Shown: piece by piece, positions 7,797 to 17,389 of the stretch
Layout: every line of letters begins with the position of its first letter
Numbering within the stretch: the stretch's first letter is position 1
Source: Ezakiella coagulans
Lineage (GTDB): Bacteria > Bacillota > Clostridia > Tissierellales > Peptoniphilaceae
Assembly: GCF_003096635.1 (NCBI RefSeq)
Contig: NZ_QEKV01000003.1
Coordinates: 1 to 64,000 of the forward strand
Direction: 5' to 3'
DNA length: 64,000 nt
Position numbers and translations under genes: made by a program
Notes under the pieces: generated by a model
The model's database searches: none
Told to the model about the DNA's origin: nothing
Seen by the model: the letters and a program-made list of their open reading frames with translations, nothing else

Positions 7797-7955
7797 TCTT
7801 TTACCTGAGAGATTCTCAATTTTTTTAATTGATTGCTCCTACGGCGAATAAATTTCTTTCCAGAGGTCTGTCCCTCAAACGGTCCTTTTGCCTGAGTCCT
7901 TCTAAGTTTTACTTATTATACCTTCGGCGCCACTACATGTAGCGGTCTCTCCCGT
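7795..7955 (-). promoter_or_regulatory. Tandem glycine riboswitch (gcvT type)
   Basis: Minus-strand RNA shows two glycine aptamers. The first has GGGAGAGACC, GGCGCCGAAGG and ACTCAGGCAAAAGGACC. The second has GGACAGACCTCTGG, CGCCGTAGGAGCAA and CTCTCAGGTAAAAGATACAGAG. These are the conserved blocks of the gcvT motif. The position, after a clear promoter and before a terminator and trxB, indicates that glycine switches on its own reductive breakdown. Here the target is glycine reductase rather than the glycine cleavage system. Confidence 0.93.
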
Positions 7956-7990
7956 TTAAAATCAACCAGTCGTTATTAGCTTGTAATTAC

Positions 7991-8019
7991 ATTGTATCAT
8001 TTACTTGCGAATAATGCAA
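7991..8019 (-). promoter_or_regulatory. Promoter of the trxB-trxA-grd operon
   Basis: A minus-strand -35 TTGCAT (8019-8014) and -10 TACAAT (7996-7991) are separated by exactly 17 bases. The start of transcription would fall about 30 bases before the glycine riboswitch. Confidence 0.75.
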
Positions 8020-8060
8020 TAGCTTTTTCAAATATTTTTAATTTTTTTTATAAATAAATC

Positions 8061-9674
8061 CTATACGTTTTCTCTATTAACAACGTATGTTGCGATATTG
8101 TTACTGTGGTCACTGACTCTTTCAAGATTCGATATGCAGTCGAGAAAAATAATTCCCGGCGGTGCATCAGTATATTTATTTGAAAGTCTCCTGATATGTG
8201 TTTCTCTGTACTCTGCTTCCATTTCATCGACATGGTCTTCTATTTTAAATACTTCTCTTGCAAGGTCGCTATCTCTTCCGACAAACGCTCTTATCGATGT
8301 TTCAAATGAAAGTGAACATTCCTCAAACATGTTTTTCATTTGTTCTCTTAAAACATCATCAAATTTTATTGAATCCTTATCTATATCCTCTAATAACTCA
8401 GCAATGTTTTTTATATGATCTCCACACCTTTCAATGTCACTTATCATATAAAATAAATCGTCAACATCCTTATGCTGCTCATCCGAAAGCGGAGAATGAC
8501 TGAGTTCTATAAGATATGACGTAATTTCACTTTGCATTTTGTTAATTAGAGCTTCTCTTTGCATTATAGTGTCAAATTTTGCCCTATCGCCATACACAAT
8601 TAAGTTTTCTGCTTCTTTAAGAGATGTTTTTACCATATCGCTCATTCTTTCCATTTCTTTAATTGCTTGGCCAAGAGCGATTGCCGGCGTCTGTAAAATA
8701 CGATTATCAAGATAAATCGAAACTTGTTCCTCGTCTTTGTCTATACCCGGTATGATTTTTTCAGTAACTTTTACAAGCGCATTTGTAAATGGATAGAAAA
8801 TAATTGTATTTAAAAGATTGAAAGCAAGGTGTGAAATTGCTATTTGAGTAGGAAGGCTTGGAATGTTATTTTCCATAAAAGCAACGTACCAAGGTTTTAT
8901 TATTAGAAAAACTATCATGAATAAAATAGAGCCAACCAAATTGAATAAAAAGTGAATTAATGCAGCTCTTTTTGCCGTTTTATGTGCTCCAAGGGAGCTC
9001 AGTATTGCGGTTGTAGTACTTCCAATATTCGTTCCAAGTAACATAGGAAATGCTGCCCCAATATGCATAAGTCCCTGCATTCCAAGAGCTTGCATAATAC
9101 CTACAGTAGCTGATGAGCTTTGAAGGATTGTTGTCGCAATTACCCCAATTATCAAGCCCAAGAATGGTGAATTTAGTTGTTTCATGAAATTTGAAAACAT
9201 TTGATTATCACTTAAAGGTTTCAAGCCTTGTTCAAGCATCATGATTCCAAGAAACAGCAAACCGAATCCTAAAAATGATTCCCCAAGGGATTTTGTCGAT
9301 TTAGTTTTACCAATCAAATAAAAAACTGTACCAACACCTACCAAAATCGGCGAATACTGACCCAAGTTAAGTGCAATGATAAATGAAGTCATAGTTGTCC
9401 CGATATTTGCACCCATTATAACTCCAACCGCCTGATTTAGAGTCATAATTTTTGCGTTTACAAAACCAACGACCATAACCGTTGTTGCACTGCTGGATTG
9501 AATAAGGCAAGTAACCAACGCCCCGACAAGTATCCCCCTGAACGTGGATTGTGTAAGAGCACCCACTATAGCTTTCAGTTTACTTCCTGCAGCTTTTTGA
9601 AGACCTTCTCCCATTAGAGCCATTCCGTACATGAAAAGGCCCAAGCCGCAGATAACTTTCATAGCAATTTCCAT
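8061..9674 (-). CDS. Na/Pi cotransporter family protein with PhoU-like tail
   Basis: Integral membrane protein of 537 residues related to NptA/YjbB sodium-phosphate cotransporters. Two inverted transport repeats carry the signature QSSSATT (about residue 60) and LQSSSATVG (about residue 185), with about eight hydrophobic segments up to residue 310. The C-terminal 200 residues are a soluble helical PhoU-like domain with a histidine/aspartate-rich DIERCGDHIKN motif. Likely role: phosphate uptake or export, or its regulation. The start has a good ribosome site (TAAGGAGATAAT). It stands alone, upstream of the riboswitch promoter on the same strand. Confidence 0.85.
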   Translation of the reverse strand: MEIAMKVICGLGLFMYGMALMGEGLQKAAGSKLKAIVGALTQSTFRGILVGALVTCLIQSSSATTVMVVGFVNAKIMTLNQAVGVIMGANIGTTMTSFIIALNLGQYSPILVGVGTVFYLIGKTKSTKSLGESFLGFGLLFLGIMMLEQGLKPLSDNQMFSNFMKQLNSPFLGLIIGVIATTILQSSSATVGIMQALGMQGLMHIGAAFPMLLGTNIGSTTTAILSSLGAHKTAKRAALIHFLFNLVGSILFMIVFLIIKPWYVAFMENNIPSLPTQIAISHLAFNLLNTIIFYPFTNALVKVTEKIIPGIDKDEEQVSIYLDNRILQTPAIALGQAIKEMERMSDMVKTSLKEAENLIVYGDRAKFDTIMQREALINKMQSEITSYLIELSHSPLSDEQHKDVDDLFYMISDIERCGDHIKNIAELLEDIDKDSIKFDDVLREQMKNMFEECSLSFETSIRAFVGRDSDLAREVFKIEDHVDEMEAEYRETHIRRLSNKYTDAPPGIIFLDCISNLERVSDHSNNIATYVVNRENV

Positions 9675-9765
9675 ATTATCTCCTTAAAAATAAACTACAC
9701 CTAAATAATATCACAAACAAAATATTATTAAAAGTAATTTAAAGCACTTTTAATTCTCCATTAAA

Positions 9766-10230
9766 CTAGTGAGAAAACGGAAAATCAAGCTGTCTAAGTG
9801 CTTCGTATAAAATTATATTAGCAGAATTTGCAAGATTTAAGCTTCTTTTTAATTCCGGTATCATAGGTATAGTTATTAGATTGTCATGATTTTCTTTCAT
9901 TATTTCAGCCGGAAGGCCTGATGTTTCACGTCCGAACATTATAAAATCTTCATCTCTGAATTTGACATCGGAATATCTTCTTTGCCCCTTTGTTGTCGCG
10001 CAATATAGAGTTATTCCAGGATTTTTAGATTTAAAATCCTCGTAGTTTTCATATACATGTAAATCTACAAGTGGCCAATAGTCAAGTCCGGCACGTCTAA
10101 CCGCTTTTTCGTCAATCGAAAAGCTTAAAGGTTTTATAAGGTGCAATCTTGTCTCTGTAAGAGCACATGTTCTTGCAATTGCACCCGTATTATACGGGAT
10201 TTCCGGCTCAAAAAATACAATATTTAACAA
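9766..10230 (-). CDS. trmL: tRNA (cytidine(34)-2'-O)-methyltransferase
   Basis: SPOUT-class methyltransferase of 154 residues. It uses SAM to methylate the ribose of the wobble base C34/cmnm5U34 in tRNA-Leu isoacceptors. The N-terminus NIVFFEPEIPYNTGAIARTC and the knot-forming FGRETSGLPAEIM, IPMIPELKRSLNLANS motifs are diagnostic. The start overlaps the end of the HAD gene by 7 bases, so it is translationally coupled to it. It is the last gene of the run that begins with mraZ. Confidence 0.92.
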   Translation of the reverse strand: MLNIVFFEPEIPYNTGAIARTCALTETRLHLIKPLSFSIDEKAVRRAGLDYWPLVDLHVYENYEDFKSKNPGITLYCATTKGQRRYSDVKFRDEDFIMFGRETSGLPAEIMKENHDNLITIPMIPELKRSLNLANSANIILYEALRQLDFPFSH

Positions 10231-11057
10231 TTTAAATTAAACTCCTTAATAAGTGCATTTGCAACTCCCTCATCATCGTTGTCTCCAACAACAGTTGCTT
10301 TGCTTGCCTTCTTTATTTCATCCGTCGCATTTCCCATAATAAACGGATGACCTGCGAGTTGAAGCATAGGAAGATCATTTTCATTGTCACCGAAAGCCCA
10401 TACATCGTCCCAAGTTATCCCAAGCTTTTCAATCATTGATTCAATGCCATACTTCTTAGTTCCTTTAGACGATGTAATCTCAATATTATTATGCCACGAA
10501 GATGAGTTAAATATTCCTTCTCTATCAAGAAGCTCTCTAAACTTAAGTCTCGCTTCGTTGTCATCCGTTATGATTATTATCTTATAAATATCGTCATCGA
10601 TATTATAAAGTTCTTCATACGGAAGAATCACTCGTCGCATTTTATCTTCATATCCTTCCGGCATCCTGCCCTTTATTTCTGAGAGAGGATTTGTTTGATT
10701 TTCTTCACTTGTAATAAGACCATCAATTGGATACAAATGAAAATAAAATCCTGTGTTTTTAAGTAAGTCAAGAACTTTATTCACAGTTTCTTTGTCAAGC
10801 TTTGCTTCATAGATCATATTACCATTCTCATCGGCAACATGTGAACCATTTGTCGCTGCAATCATCAGATTAAGGCCATGAACTTTTGCATAATAATACG
10901 GACTCACATAAACTCTCCCTGTGATAAAAGCAAGCTCTACACCTTGTTTTTGTAGTTCCTTTAAAACCTTCTCCGTTTTCGGTGTAATTTCCTTCTTATC
11001 ATTCAAAAGTGTTCCGTCCATATCAAAAGCTGCCAGTCTTTTCTTATTTGTCGTCAT
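10224..11057 (-). CDS. Cof-type HAD-IIB phosphatase
   Basis: Cytosolic haloacid-dehalogenase phosphatase of 277 residues. Motif I is DMDGTLLND (nucleophile Asp13), with a C2-type cap in the middle and motif IV GDNENDLPML near residue 245. Members dephosphorylate sugar phosphates, nucleotides or flavin precursors; the substrate cannot be told from sequence. It overlaps nrdR by 14 bases and trmL by 7, so it belongs to the same transcript. Confidence 0.88.
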   Translation of the reverse strand: MTTNKKRLAAFDMDGTLLNDKKEITPKTEKVLKELQKQGVELAFITGRVYVSPYYYAKVHGLNLMIAATNGSHVADENGNMIYEAKLDKETVNKVLDLLKNTGFYFHLYPIDGLITSEENQTNPLSEIKGRMPEGYEDKMRRVILPYEELYNIDDDIYKIIIITDDNEARLKFRELLDREGIFNSSSWHNNIEITSSKGTKKYGIESMIEKLGITWDDVWAFGDNENDLPMLQLAGHPFIMGNATDEIKKASKATVVGDNDDEGVANALIKEFNLNC

Positions 11058-11517
11058 TATTACCTCTGTCCTCTATCATCTTTTTGAGTTCTTCATAGAA
11101 ACTCTTTGTATCCTTAAAACTTCTATAAACACTTGCAAATCTGACATAGCTGATTTCATCAACATCTTTTAATCTATCCATTACCATTTCGCCTATTTTT
11201 TTACTCTTAACCTGCTTTGCCATTGAATTTGAAAGTTCCTTTTCGATTGAATCTACAATTTCATTCATCGATTCAATTGAAACAGGACGTTTCTCAGCTG
11301 CCCTTATCAATCCTTTAAGTATTTTTTCTCTATCAAATTCTTCAGTTGTGCCATCCTTCTTTTGTACAACCAAAGGTGTTTCTTCATATCTTTCATATGT
11401 CGTAAATCTATGCTTGCACTTGAGGCATTCACGTCTTCTTCTGATAGTCTTTCTATCTTCGCTTTGCCTTGAGTCTACAACTTTAGAGTCTATATAACCA
11501 CATTTAGGACAATACAT
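11044..11517 (-). CDS. nrdR: Transcriptional repressor NrdR
   Basis: Global repressor of ribonucleotide reductase genes, 157 residues. The N-terminal zinc ribbon has Cys3, Cys6, Cys31 and Cys34 with the basic DRKTIRRRRECLKC stretch. An ATP-cone that senses ATP/dATP follows, at roughly residues 47-137. No nrd gene lies in the window, so it acts in trans. It follows the ftsZ terminator and has its own ribosome site (AAGGAGG). Confidence 0.95.
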   Translation of the reverse strand: MYCPKCGYIDSKVVDSRQSEDRKTIRRRRECLKCKHRFTTYERYEETPLVVQKKDGTTEEFDREKILKGLIRAAEKRPVSIESMNEIVDSIEKELSNSMAKQVKSKKIGEMVMDRLKDVDEISYVRFASVYRSFKDTKSFYEELKKMIEDRGNNDDK

Positions 11518-11540
11518 ATAAAACCTCCTTATGCACTATA

Positions 11541-11583
11541 AAAAAGGTCCGCCAAACTAAATTAATTTAATTTGTACGGACCT
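11541..11583 (-). terminator. Intrinsic terminator after ftsZ
   Basis: AGGTCCG (11545-11551) and CGGACCT (11577-11583) pair around an AT-rich loop. The minus-strand RNA ends in a TTTTT run. It separates the division cluster from nrdR. Confidence 0.8.
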
Positions 11584-11607
11584 ATTGTTATTGTCTTCTA
11601 ATCGAAA

Positions 11608-12684
11608 TTAATTCTTAAGAAACGGCGGAATGTCTAAATCCCAAGGTAAACCCTTTGATGATGTGGAAGCTTTTTTATCATCTTCCTTTTCTTCTTTTTC
11701 AGAAGTTTTTTCATCTCCGTTCTTTTCCTTTTTTTCGCCAAATTCTGTAGCAATAACGGTAATCTTAATAGAATCTCCAAGAGATTCATCGATACCTGCA
11801 CCAAGAATGATGTTTGCATCCGGATCAACCGCTTGTCTTATGAAATCAGCAGCTTCATTAAGTTCGAGCATTCCCAGGTCATCTCCACCTGTTATATTAA
11901 TAAGAACACTTCTTGCACCTTCAATTGAAGTTTCGAGAAGCGGACTTTCTATTGCTTCTTTAGCGGCTTCACTAGCTCTGTTGTCGCCTTGAGCATAACC
12001 AATACCCATGTGAGCAATACCTTGATCTGCCATGATTGTCTTGACGTCAGCAAAGTCAAGGTTGATGAGGTTTGGAACCGAAATCAAATCGGAAATACCT
12101 TGAATACCTTGTTTTAAAACATCGTCTGCCATCATGAAAGCTTCTTTCATTGTTGTTTTCTTTTCAGCAATTTGTAAAAGCTTGTCATTTGGAATTGTAA
12201 CCAATGTATCAACCTTCATTTTGAGCTCGTTAATTCCGGTCTCTGCATTTTTCATTCTTTGTCTGCCTTCAAATGTAAATGGTTTAGTAACAACCCCGAC
12301 AGTAAGAATACCCATATCTTTTGCAAGTTCAGCAACAACAGGAGCAGCTCCTGTTCCTGTGCCTCCACCCATGCCACTTGCAATGAAAACCATATCGGCT
12401 CCTTGCAAATGTTCAATTATTTCATCTTTGTTTTCAAGTGCAGCTTGAGCTCCAATACTTGGGTTTGCACCTGCACCAAGTCCTTTAGTAATCTTTTCGC
12501 CGAGTTGAACTCTTGATTCTGCTTTACTTGTTTGTAATGCTTGTCTGTCGGTATTAAGTGCAATAAACTCTACACCCTTTACTCCGCATTCAATCATTCT
12601 ATTCACGGCGTTGTTTCCGCCTCCGCCAACACCAATTACTTTAATCTTGGCAAACTTATCAACGTCCATATCAAAATCAATCAT
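11608..12684 (-). CDS. ftsZ: Cell division protein FtsZ
   Basis: Tubulin-like GTPase that forms the division ring, 358 residues. It has the GTP-binding [13 protein letters not shown] near residue 18, the tubulin signature [18 protein letters not shown] near residue 106 and the T7-loop [12 protein letters not shown] short, very Glu/Lys/Asp-rich linker (about residues 318-345) leads to the conserved C-terminal peptide DIPPFLKN, which binds membrane tethers. It is 31 bases after sbp and closes the division cluster. ftsA, the usual tether gene, is not beside it. Confidence 0.97.
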   Translation of the reverse strand: MIDFDMDVDKFAKIKVIGVGGGGNNAVNRMIECGVKGVEFIALNTDRQALQTSKAESRVQLGEKITKGLGAGANPSIGAQAALENKDEIIEHLQGADMVFIASGMGGGTGTGAAPVVAELAKDMGILTVGVVTKPFTFEGRQRMKNAETGINELKMKVDTLVTIPNDKLLQIAEKKTTMKEAFMMADDVLKQGIQGISDLISVPNLINLDFADVKTIMADQGIAHMGIGYAQGDNRASEAAKEAIESPLLETSIEGARSVLINITGGDDLGMLELNEAADFIRQAVDPDANIILGAGIDESLGDSIKITVIATEFGEKKEKNGDEKTSEKEEKEDDKKASTSSKGLPWDLDIPPFLKN

Positions 12685-12715
12685 ATTAATCCTCCATATA
12701 TTTATTTATATTATA

Positions 12716-13066
12716 TCATACTTTTTCGTTTTTTTCTAACTTTTCTATTAAAATTCTTCTTATTTCTGCAAAGTTGTTAAAAATACGTGTACCAAAAACA
12801 ACTATTGTGGCATAATATATCGGAACACCGACTCTATCTCCGAAATATGTCAAAAAAACTGCAATCAACGTATTGCCGATTAAACCGGACATAAATATTT
12901 TTGTATTGAACTTTTTTTGAAGATCCGCATTTAAGCCACCAAGAATCGAGTCTAGCGACGCTAATATTATAACCGATACATAAAGGCTATATACGGTGTT
13001 ATATGTGTACGGTAAAAATAATCCAATCAAAATTCCGATTAAAATTCCAATTAAAACAATTGACAC
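12716..13066 (-). CDS. sbp: Small basic protein Sbp, DUF1290 membrane protein
   Basis: Integral membrane protein of 116 residues with four hydrophobic segments. The sequence is that of DUF1290 proteins, named Sbp in Bacillus, which lie between divIB and ftsA/ftsZ in Gram-positive division clusters. The molecular function is unknown. It lies 2 bases after the DUF881 gene and immediately before ftsZ. The charged C-terminal tail is likely cytosolic. Confidence 0.85.
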   Translation of the reverse strand: MSIVLIGILIGILIGLFLPYTYNTVYSLYVSVIILASLDSILGGLNADLQKKFNTKIFMSGLIGNTLIAVFLTYFGDRVGVPIYYATIVVFGTRIFNNFAEIRRILIEKLEKNEKV

Positions 13067-13068
13067 AA

Positions 13069-13752
13069 CTACATCCTCCCATCTCGTTTAGGAATTATTA
13101 TATTTTTATTTTTCTCCACTTTAACATCCATATAATAAGTCGTTTCCAAAAGATTTATATAGGAGTTTTTATCGTTCATAATATTATAAATCATCTCCAT
13201 ATCTCCCACTGCTTTTATAATAAACGGTGTAGCCTTTGAGTGCCCATCAACTTTAACTGTAGGTCCCATACATTTTATTTCACTATCTCCCATAACTCTT
13301 ACATCATTGATACTTATTGCATCAACTCCCGCAGCTTTGAGCTCATTTAGAATAATCATTATATCAATGTCGTGAATTATACCAAGATTGGTATTTTTAT
13401 AATCCTCATCTTTTGAGTCATCAATCATAATAACAATTCCTTCACCCTTAATATCGTATTCACCGGATAAAATTTTTAGTTCTTTAAGTTCATTTTGAAG
13501 ACTCCGTTTCAACTCATCTTGATAAGCAGGACTGCTTTTTTCTTCAATTGAAGACTTTATATGGGATATAATTTCTTTGTCAACATTTATCTGATTCTCA
13601 ACAACATTAAGTTCTCTGTTATAATTTTCTATTTTTTCAATAGACATTGGACTCATTATTTCCGCTTTTTCTCTAATACTCATTGAAATCAAAATACCTA
13701 GAAGCGTTGAAATAAGCCCGAACATAATTTTCTTCATAACGTTATTCATCAC
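13069..13752 (-). CDS. DUF881 family protein (second copy)
   Basis: Membrane-anchored protein of 227 residues. It has an N-terminal transmembrane helix (about residues 8-25), a coiled-coil stretch (about 30-95), then a DUF881 domain with GEGIVIMIDDSK and the ending typical of the family. DUF881 proteins are common in division clusters of Gram-positive bacteria and resemble Bacillus YlxW/YlxX; their biochemical role is not settled. It overlaps its paralogue by 11 bases. Confidence 0.85.
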   Translation of the reverse strand: MMNNVMKKIMFGLISTLLGILISMSIREKAEIMSPMSIEKIENYNRELNVVENQINVDKEIISHIKSSIEEKSSPAYQDELKRSLQNELKELKILSGEYDIKGEGIVIMIDDSKDEDYKNTNLGIIHDIDIMIILNELKAAGVDAISINDVRVMGDSEIKCMGPTVKVDGHSKATPFIIKAVGDMEMIYNIMNDKNSYINLLETTYYMDVKVEKNKNIIIPKRDGRM

Positions 13753-14470
13753 GCTTTTTCACTTCTGTTGTAAAATGTATATCCGGCATTTTTTGAAGCT
13801 TCTCTACTTCCACATCCTCCTTTGCCGTTAAATCTACAACAAGCCCCAAAGAGTTTAAAGTGTCAATAATTCCGGACTTGATTTTTAATGCTGACTTCAA
13901 TGTATCCGAATCGCCGATAGCTTTAACTATATACGGCGAGGCTACTGCTACACCATTAATTTGTAGAAAATTACCTGCTCGTTCAATCTCCGTTGTCGAA
14001 GTAATCCTTTGCCCATTTATCGAAATTGCTTCTGCATCAGCAGCATTTAATGAACTTATAAGTTTCAAAAGCGTCTCCGGATTATCAGCAATTATATCCT
14101 CCGTTACACTCGAGACATTCGACGGAACGGAAATTCTGAGTTCTATTCCTCGGCCTTTAACGTCTGAAAGCCCCGAAATAATTTTAAGCTTCTCAATCTC
14201 GTCATAAAGTTTATTGTTGGGATTATCTTTTGATTTCAATCTAGTTTCATAATCATATAATTTTTTATTAAGTTCTTGTATTTCTTCCTTTTGTCTGTCC
14301 CGTTCTTCCCTAGACTTTTTTAAAAGCTCCGCAAGTTCTTTTGCTCGAAGAGTGCCACCATCTTTTTTCTGGGAAGTATTTAAATTTATCGTTCTTATCT
14401 GAAGGCCTATCAATAAACCTAGAATTATTGCTATAACTGCAAGTTCAATTTTATTCTTCAACTTTTTCAC
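13742..14470 (-). CDS. DUF881 family protein (first copy)
   Basis: A 242-residue paralogue of the next gene: one N-terminal membrane helix (about residues 8-24), a long charged coiled coil (about 38-95) and a DUF881 domain with GRGIELRIS and SINGQRI motifs. It lies just after ftsQ/divIB, overlapping it by 20 bases, and presumably faces the cell exterior like DivIB. The two copies differ strongly in sequence, so the duplication is old. Confidence 0.85.
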   Translation of the reverse strand: MKKLKNKIELAVIAIILGLLIGLQIRTINLNTSQKKDGGTLRAKELAELLKKSREERDRQKEEIQELNKKLYDYETRLKSKDNPNNKLYDEIEKLKIISGLSDVKGRGIELRISVPSNVSSVTEDIIADNPETLLKLISSLNAADAEAISINGQRITSTTEIERAGNFLQINGVAVASPYIVKAIGDSDTLKSALKIKSGIIDTLNSLGLVVDLTAKEDVEVEKLQKMPDIHFTTEVKKRDE

Positions 14471-15215
14471 CGTCCTTCAAAAATGTAACAGGCGGATCCA
14501 TATTGAGTTTTATAAGGGTGGTTGTTTTACCCTTAGCATCCAAAGACTCTAAAGTTTTTTCAATGAAATTGAATTTGTTTTTAATTCTTTCGCTTTTACC
14601 AAAATCAATCTTTATATTTCCAACTCTTGTAAGTCCGAATTCCTTATTTTTCTGTAAACGAATCTCAAGATATTTATCAATTATACCCATGTCTATAGCG
14701 GTTGTGATTATATCCCTTAATGGTTCTATATCCTCATTTTCTTCAAAAATATTAAGACCCAAGTCAGAATCATTTACATCAATTCCTTTTACAATAGGAT
14801 AAACACTTGTTGTTTTGCTTTTCGAAAGTATTCTTCCATCCTTATCACAAGTAAAAATAACACCGTTTGAAAGGATACTGAATACTTCTTCCCTTTCAAC
14901 CACCGTTATTCTCAATGTGTTCTTTTTTTCCCTAGTAACACTTGCCGTCTTTACATAAGGAAGTTTAAGTAAATTTTTTTCAGCGTTTTTTGTGCTTACT
15001 TTAAAAATATTTTCACCGAAATGTATACCGCTACCATTAATGAGTTCACTAGATGAGGTCTTGTTATTTCCGGAAGTTTCTATGTTTTTTATATTGAAAA
15101 CATTTCCAATATACATGAATGCAAGCAAAATAATGGACATAAACATACTTATTGTTATGCCCAAATTTCTAGCTTGTCTAATTCTTCTTCTTTCTTTTCC
15201 GGAAACTCTTTTCAT
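14451..15215 (-). CDS. ftsQ: Cell division protein FtsQ/DivIB
   Basis: Bitopic membrane protein of the divisome, 254 residues. It has a basic cytosolic N-terminus (KERRRIRQAR), one transmembrane helix (about residues 18-40), a POTRA domain beginning FNIKNIETSGNNKTS and a beta domain ending near residue 245. DivIB/FtsQ links FtsL and FtsB/DivIC to the septal wall synthase. It starts directly after the murG stop codon. Either name is used for Gram-positive members. Confidence 0.88.
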   Translation of the reverse strand: MKRVSGKERRRIRQARNLGITISMFMSIILLAFMYIGNVFNIKNIETSGNNKTSSSELINGSGIHFGENIFKVSTKNAEKNLLKLPYVKTASVTREKKNTLRITVVEREEVFSILSNGVIFTCDKDGRILSKSKTTSVYPIVKGIDVNDSDLGLNIFEENEDIEPLRDIITTAIDMGIIDKYLEIRLQKNKEFGLTRVGNIKIDFGKSERIKNKFNFIEKTLESLDAKGKTTTLIKLNMDPPVTFLKDGEKVEE

Positions 15216-16283
15216 TTATTTCTTTAAATCCTCATAAATATTTTTTGCAATAATATCTGCCGAATCCTTAACAAAGAGGTGCCCAGCATTTTCACCCATA
15301 GTTTTAAGTTTTTCTCTATCATTCATAAGCTTGTCGACAACTTCGAGTAAAATGTCCTTGTTTAAGTCCGTTTCCTTGATGAGTACCCCGGCATTTTCAT
15401 CTTCATATTTCTTTGCGTTGAAATATTGATGATTTTTAACAACATTCATTTTCGGAATCAATACCGACGGCTTTTTCATAGCACTTACTTCGTTTAAAGT
15501 TTGAGCACCACATCCGCAAATCACCAAGTCTGCTTTTTTCATAAGTTCATAAAACTCGTAATAATAAGTATAAACAGTAGCGTATTTAGGTAATTCAGGA
15601 ACCAATTCATGAAATTCTTTCTCCCAATTTCTTCCGCAAATATGAATCCAATCGTATTTAAAATCTTTATACTCGTTAAATATTCCGCCAACAGCTTCAT
15701 TTAAAGACTTTTGTCCTCCACTTCCTCCAAAAGATAAAACTGTAAGTTTATGATTTTCATCTTTTATTTCCATATTAAATTGACTTCTTATAGGAGTACC
15801 CGCAACGACTTTATTTTTTTTGTTTTTAAAATTTTCTTTCACGCTTTCATATGGTAGGAATGTGATTTTTGAAAATCTGTCCAAAAAATTCGTAGTAATT
15901 CCAGGATATGCATTTGATTCGTGAATATAGAGTGGAATTTTTTTAAGTTTTGCAGCATAACCTATAGGTCCTGAAACATATCCTCCAGTACAAATTATTG
16001 CATCAGGATGATATTTATCAATATATTGTTTTGAAGTTTTTACGCCCTTAATAAATGAGTTCAAACTTTTTATAGCTTTTATAGACGGTTTTAAAATAAG
16101 CGGCATAGAAGTTACCGGCAAAAACTCATATCCTTCTTTTTTTGCGATTTCTTCTTCAAGTTTGCCCTTAATGCCTACATAATAAAACTTTGCATTTTCA
16201 TCTATTTTTCGAATTGAATCGGCAATTGAAATTGCAGGATAAATATGTCCCGCTGTTCCTCCACCGCTTATAAAATATATCAT
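15216..16283 (-). CDS. murG: UDP-GlcNAc:undecaprenyl-PP-MurNAc-pentapeptide GlcNAc transferase
   Basis: Membrane-associated glycosyltransferase (GT28) that makes lipid II from lipid I on the inner face of the membrane. It has 355 residues. The N-terminal GGGTAGHIYPAISIA motif and the C-terminal LSFGGSGGQKSLNEAV and CGCGAQTLNEVSA motifs mark the two Rossmann-like halves that bind acceptor and UDP-GlcNAc. It overlaps ftsW by 4 bases. Confidence 0.96.
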   Translation of the reverse strand: MIYFISGGGTAGHIYPAISIADSIRKIDENAKFYYVGIKGKLEEEIAKKEGYEFLPVTSMPLILKPSIKAIKSLNSFIKGVKTSKQYIDKYHPDAIICTGGYVSGPIGYAAKLKKIPLYIHESNAYPGITTNFLDRFSKITFLPYESVKENFKNKKNKVVAGTPIRSQFNMEIKDENHKLTVLSFGGSGGQKSLNEAVGGIFNEYKDFKYDWIHICGRNWEKEFHELVPELPKYATVYTYYYEFYELMKKADLVICGCGAQTLNEVSAMKKPSVLIPKMNVVKNHQYFNAKKYEDENAGVLIKETDLNKDILLEVVDKLMNDREKLKTMGENAGHLFVKDSADIIAKNIYEDLKK

Positions 16284-17389
16284 TTAAGCTCCCTTCTTGG
16301 ACAATGGTTCAAAATATTAAAAGAGATTCCAACCATAGTGAAATAGGCCAAAATTGATGTTCCGCCATAACTAATAAATGGAAGTGTTATACCTGTAGAA
16401 GGAATTGCATTTACAACAACCCCCATATGAACTAAACTTTGAAATCCGATATATGTTCCAACCGCAACCAAAAATGTAGATGTGAATGTATCCATCATTT
16501 TAAATCCGGATGTTATAAATTTAAAAGATATGAAAATATAGCACAAAAGTATAAGCGCCGCTCTAACAAATCCAAGTTCCTCAACAACAATTGCAAAAGC
16601 ATAATCGGAGTAAGCTGCGTAAACATAAAAGTACTTCTGAATTGAATTTCCAATACCTACACCCCAAAGCCCCCCGTTCGCAACGGCGTACATACCTTGA
16701 ATAGTATGCCACCCTACATTCAAACTATCTGAAAACGGGTCCAAAAACGCTTTAATTCTGTTCGATCTAAATCCCCTATTTGCTATATAAAATACACCAA
16801 CAGGAACTGCCATAGCATATACAAATGCTTCTCCAAGTTTCATTGTCGTAACAAAATACATTACAAAGAGAGCCGCTGCAATTACGAGTGCTGTCGAAAG
16901 GTCTCTTTGAAGATATACAAGTCCTACATTAAAGCCTATAAATCCTAACGAAAAAACAAGTCTTTCAACATCTGACCTTCTCTTTTTCGATAGAATTGTT
17001 GGAAAGTGTAATGCCGCCGAAACTTTTAACAAATCTGACGGTTGCAATGTGAATTTATTAAAAACATTTATCCATCTATATGTGTTTTCAATCGGTGAGG
17101 ATAAAAAAGGTATAACGCATAGTCCAACAGTCATAAGCCAAATAAAACCACTATATTTTCTGAGTATCTTCAACGGAAAAACCATTGCAATAAACATTGC
17201 TATTGTTCCAATAAGAATAAAGACCAAATGTCTCATAAAAAAATATGTTCCATTATTTTTTTCTTTTATCCCAATTGGATAGCTCGACGAATAAACCATC
17301 AAAATTCCGATAAGAACAAGTGCCCATATAGAAAAAAACAAAACATAATCAAATTTTGGTCTTATTCTATATACGTTTGATTGTTCCAT
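16280..17389 (-). CDS. ftsW: FtsW/SpoVE-type SEDS glycosyltransferase
   Basis: Polytopic SEDS-family protein of 369 residues with about ten transmembrane segments. It polymerises lipid II at the septum together with its partner PBP. Family motifs include LLKVSAALHFPTIL, QRDLSTALVIAAAL (with the catalytic Asp region) and the C-terminal GITLPFISYGGTS. The place between murD and murG is that of ftsW/spoVE in Firmicute clusters. Its start overlaps the end of murD by 23 bases. Confidence 0.92.
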   Translation of the reverse strand: MEQSNVYRIRPKFDYVLFFSIWALVLIGILMVYSSSYPIGIKEKNNGTYFFMRHLVFILIGTIAMFIAMVFPLKILRKYSGFIWLMTVGLCVIPFLSSPIENTYRWINVFNKFTLQPSDLLKVSAALHFPTILSKKRRSDVERLVFSLGFIGFNVGLVYLQRDLSTALVIAAALFVMYFVTTMKLGEAFVYAMAVPVGVFYIANRGFRSNRIKAFLDPFSDSLNVGWHTIQGMYAVANGGLWGVGIGNSIQKYFYVYAAYSDYAFAIVVEELGFVRAALILLCYIFISFKFITSGFKMMDTFTSTFLVAVGTYIGFQSLVHMGVVVNAIPSTGITLPFISYGGTSILAYFTMVGISFNILNHCPRRELK

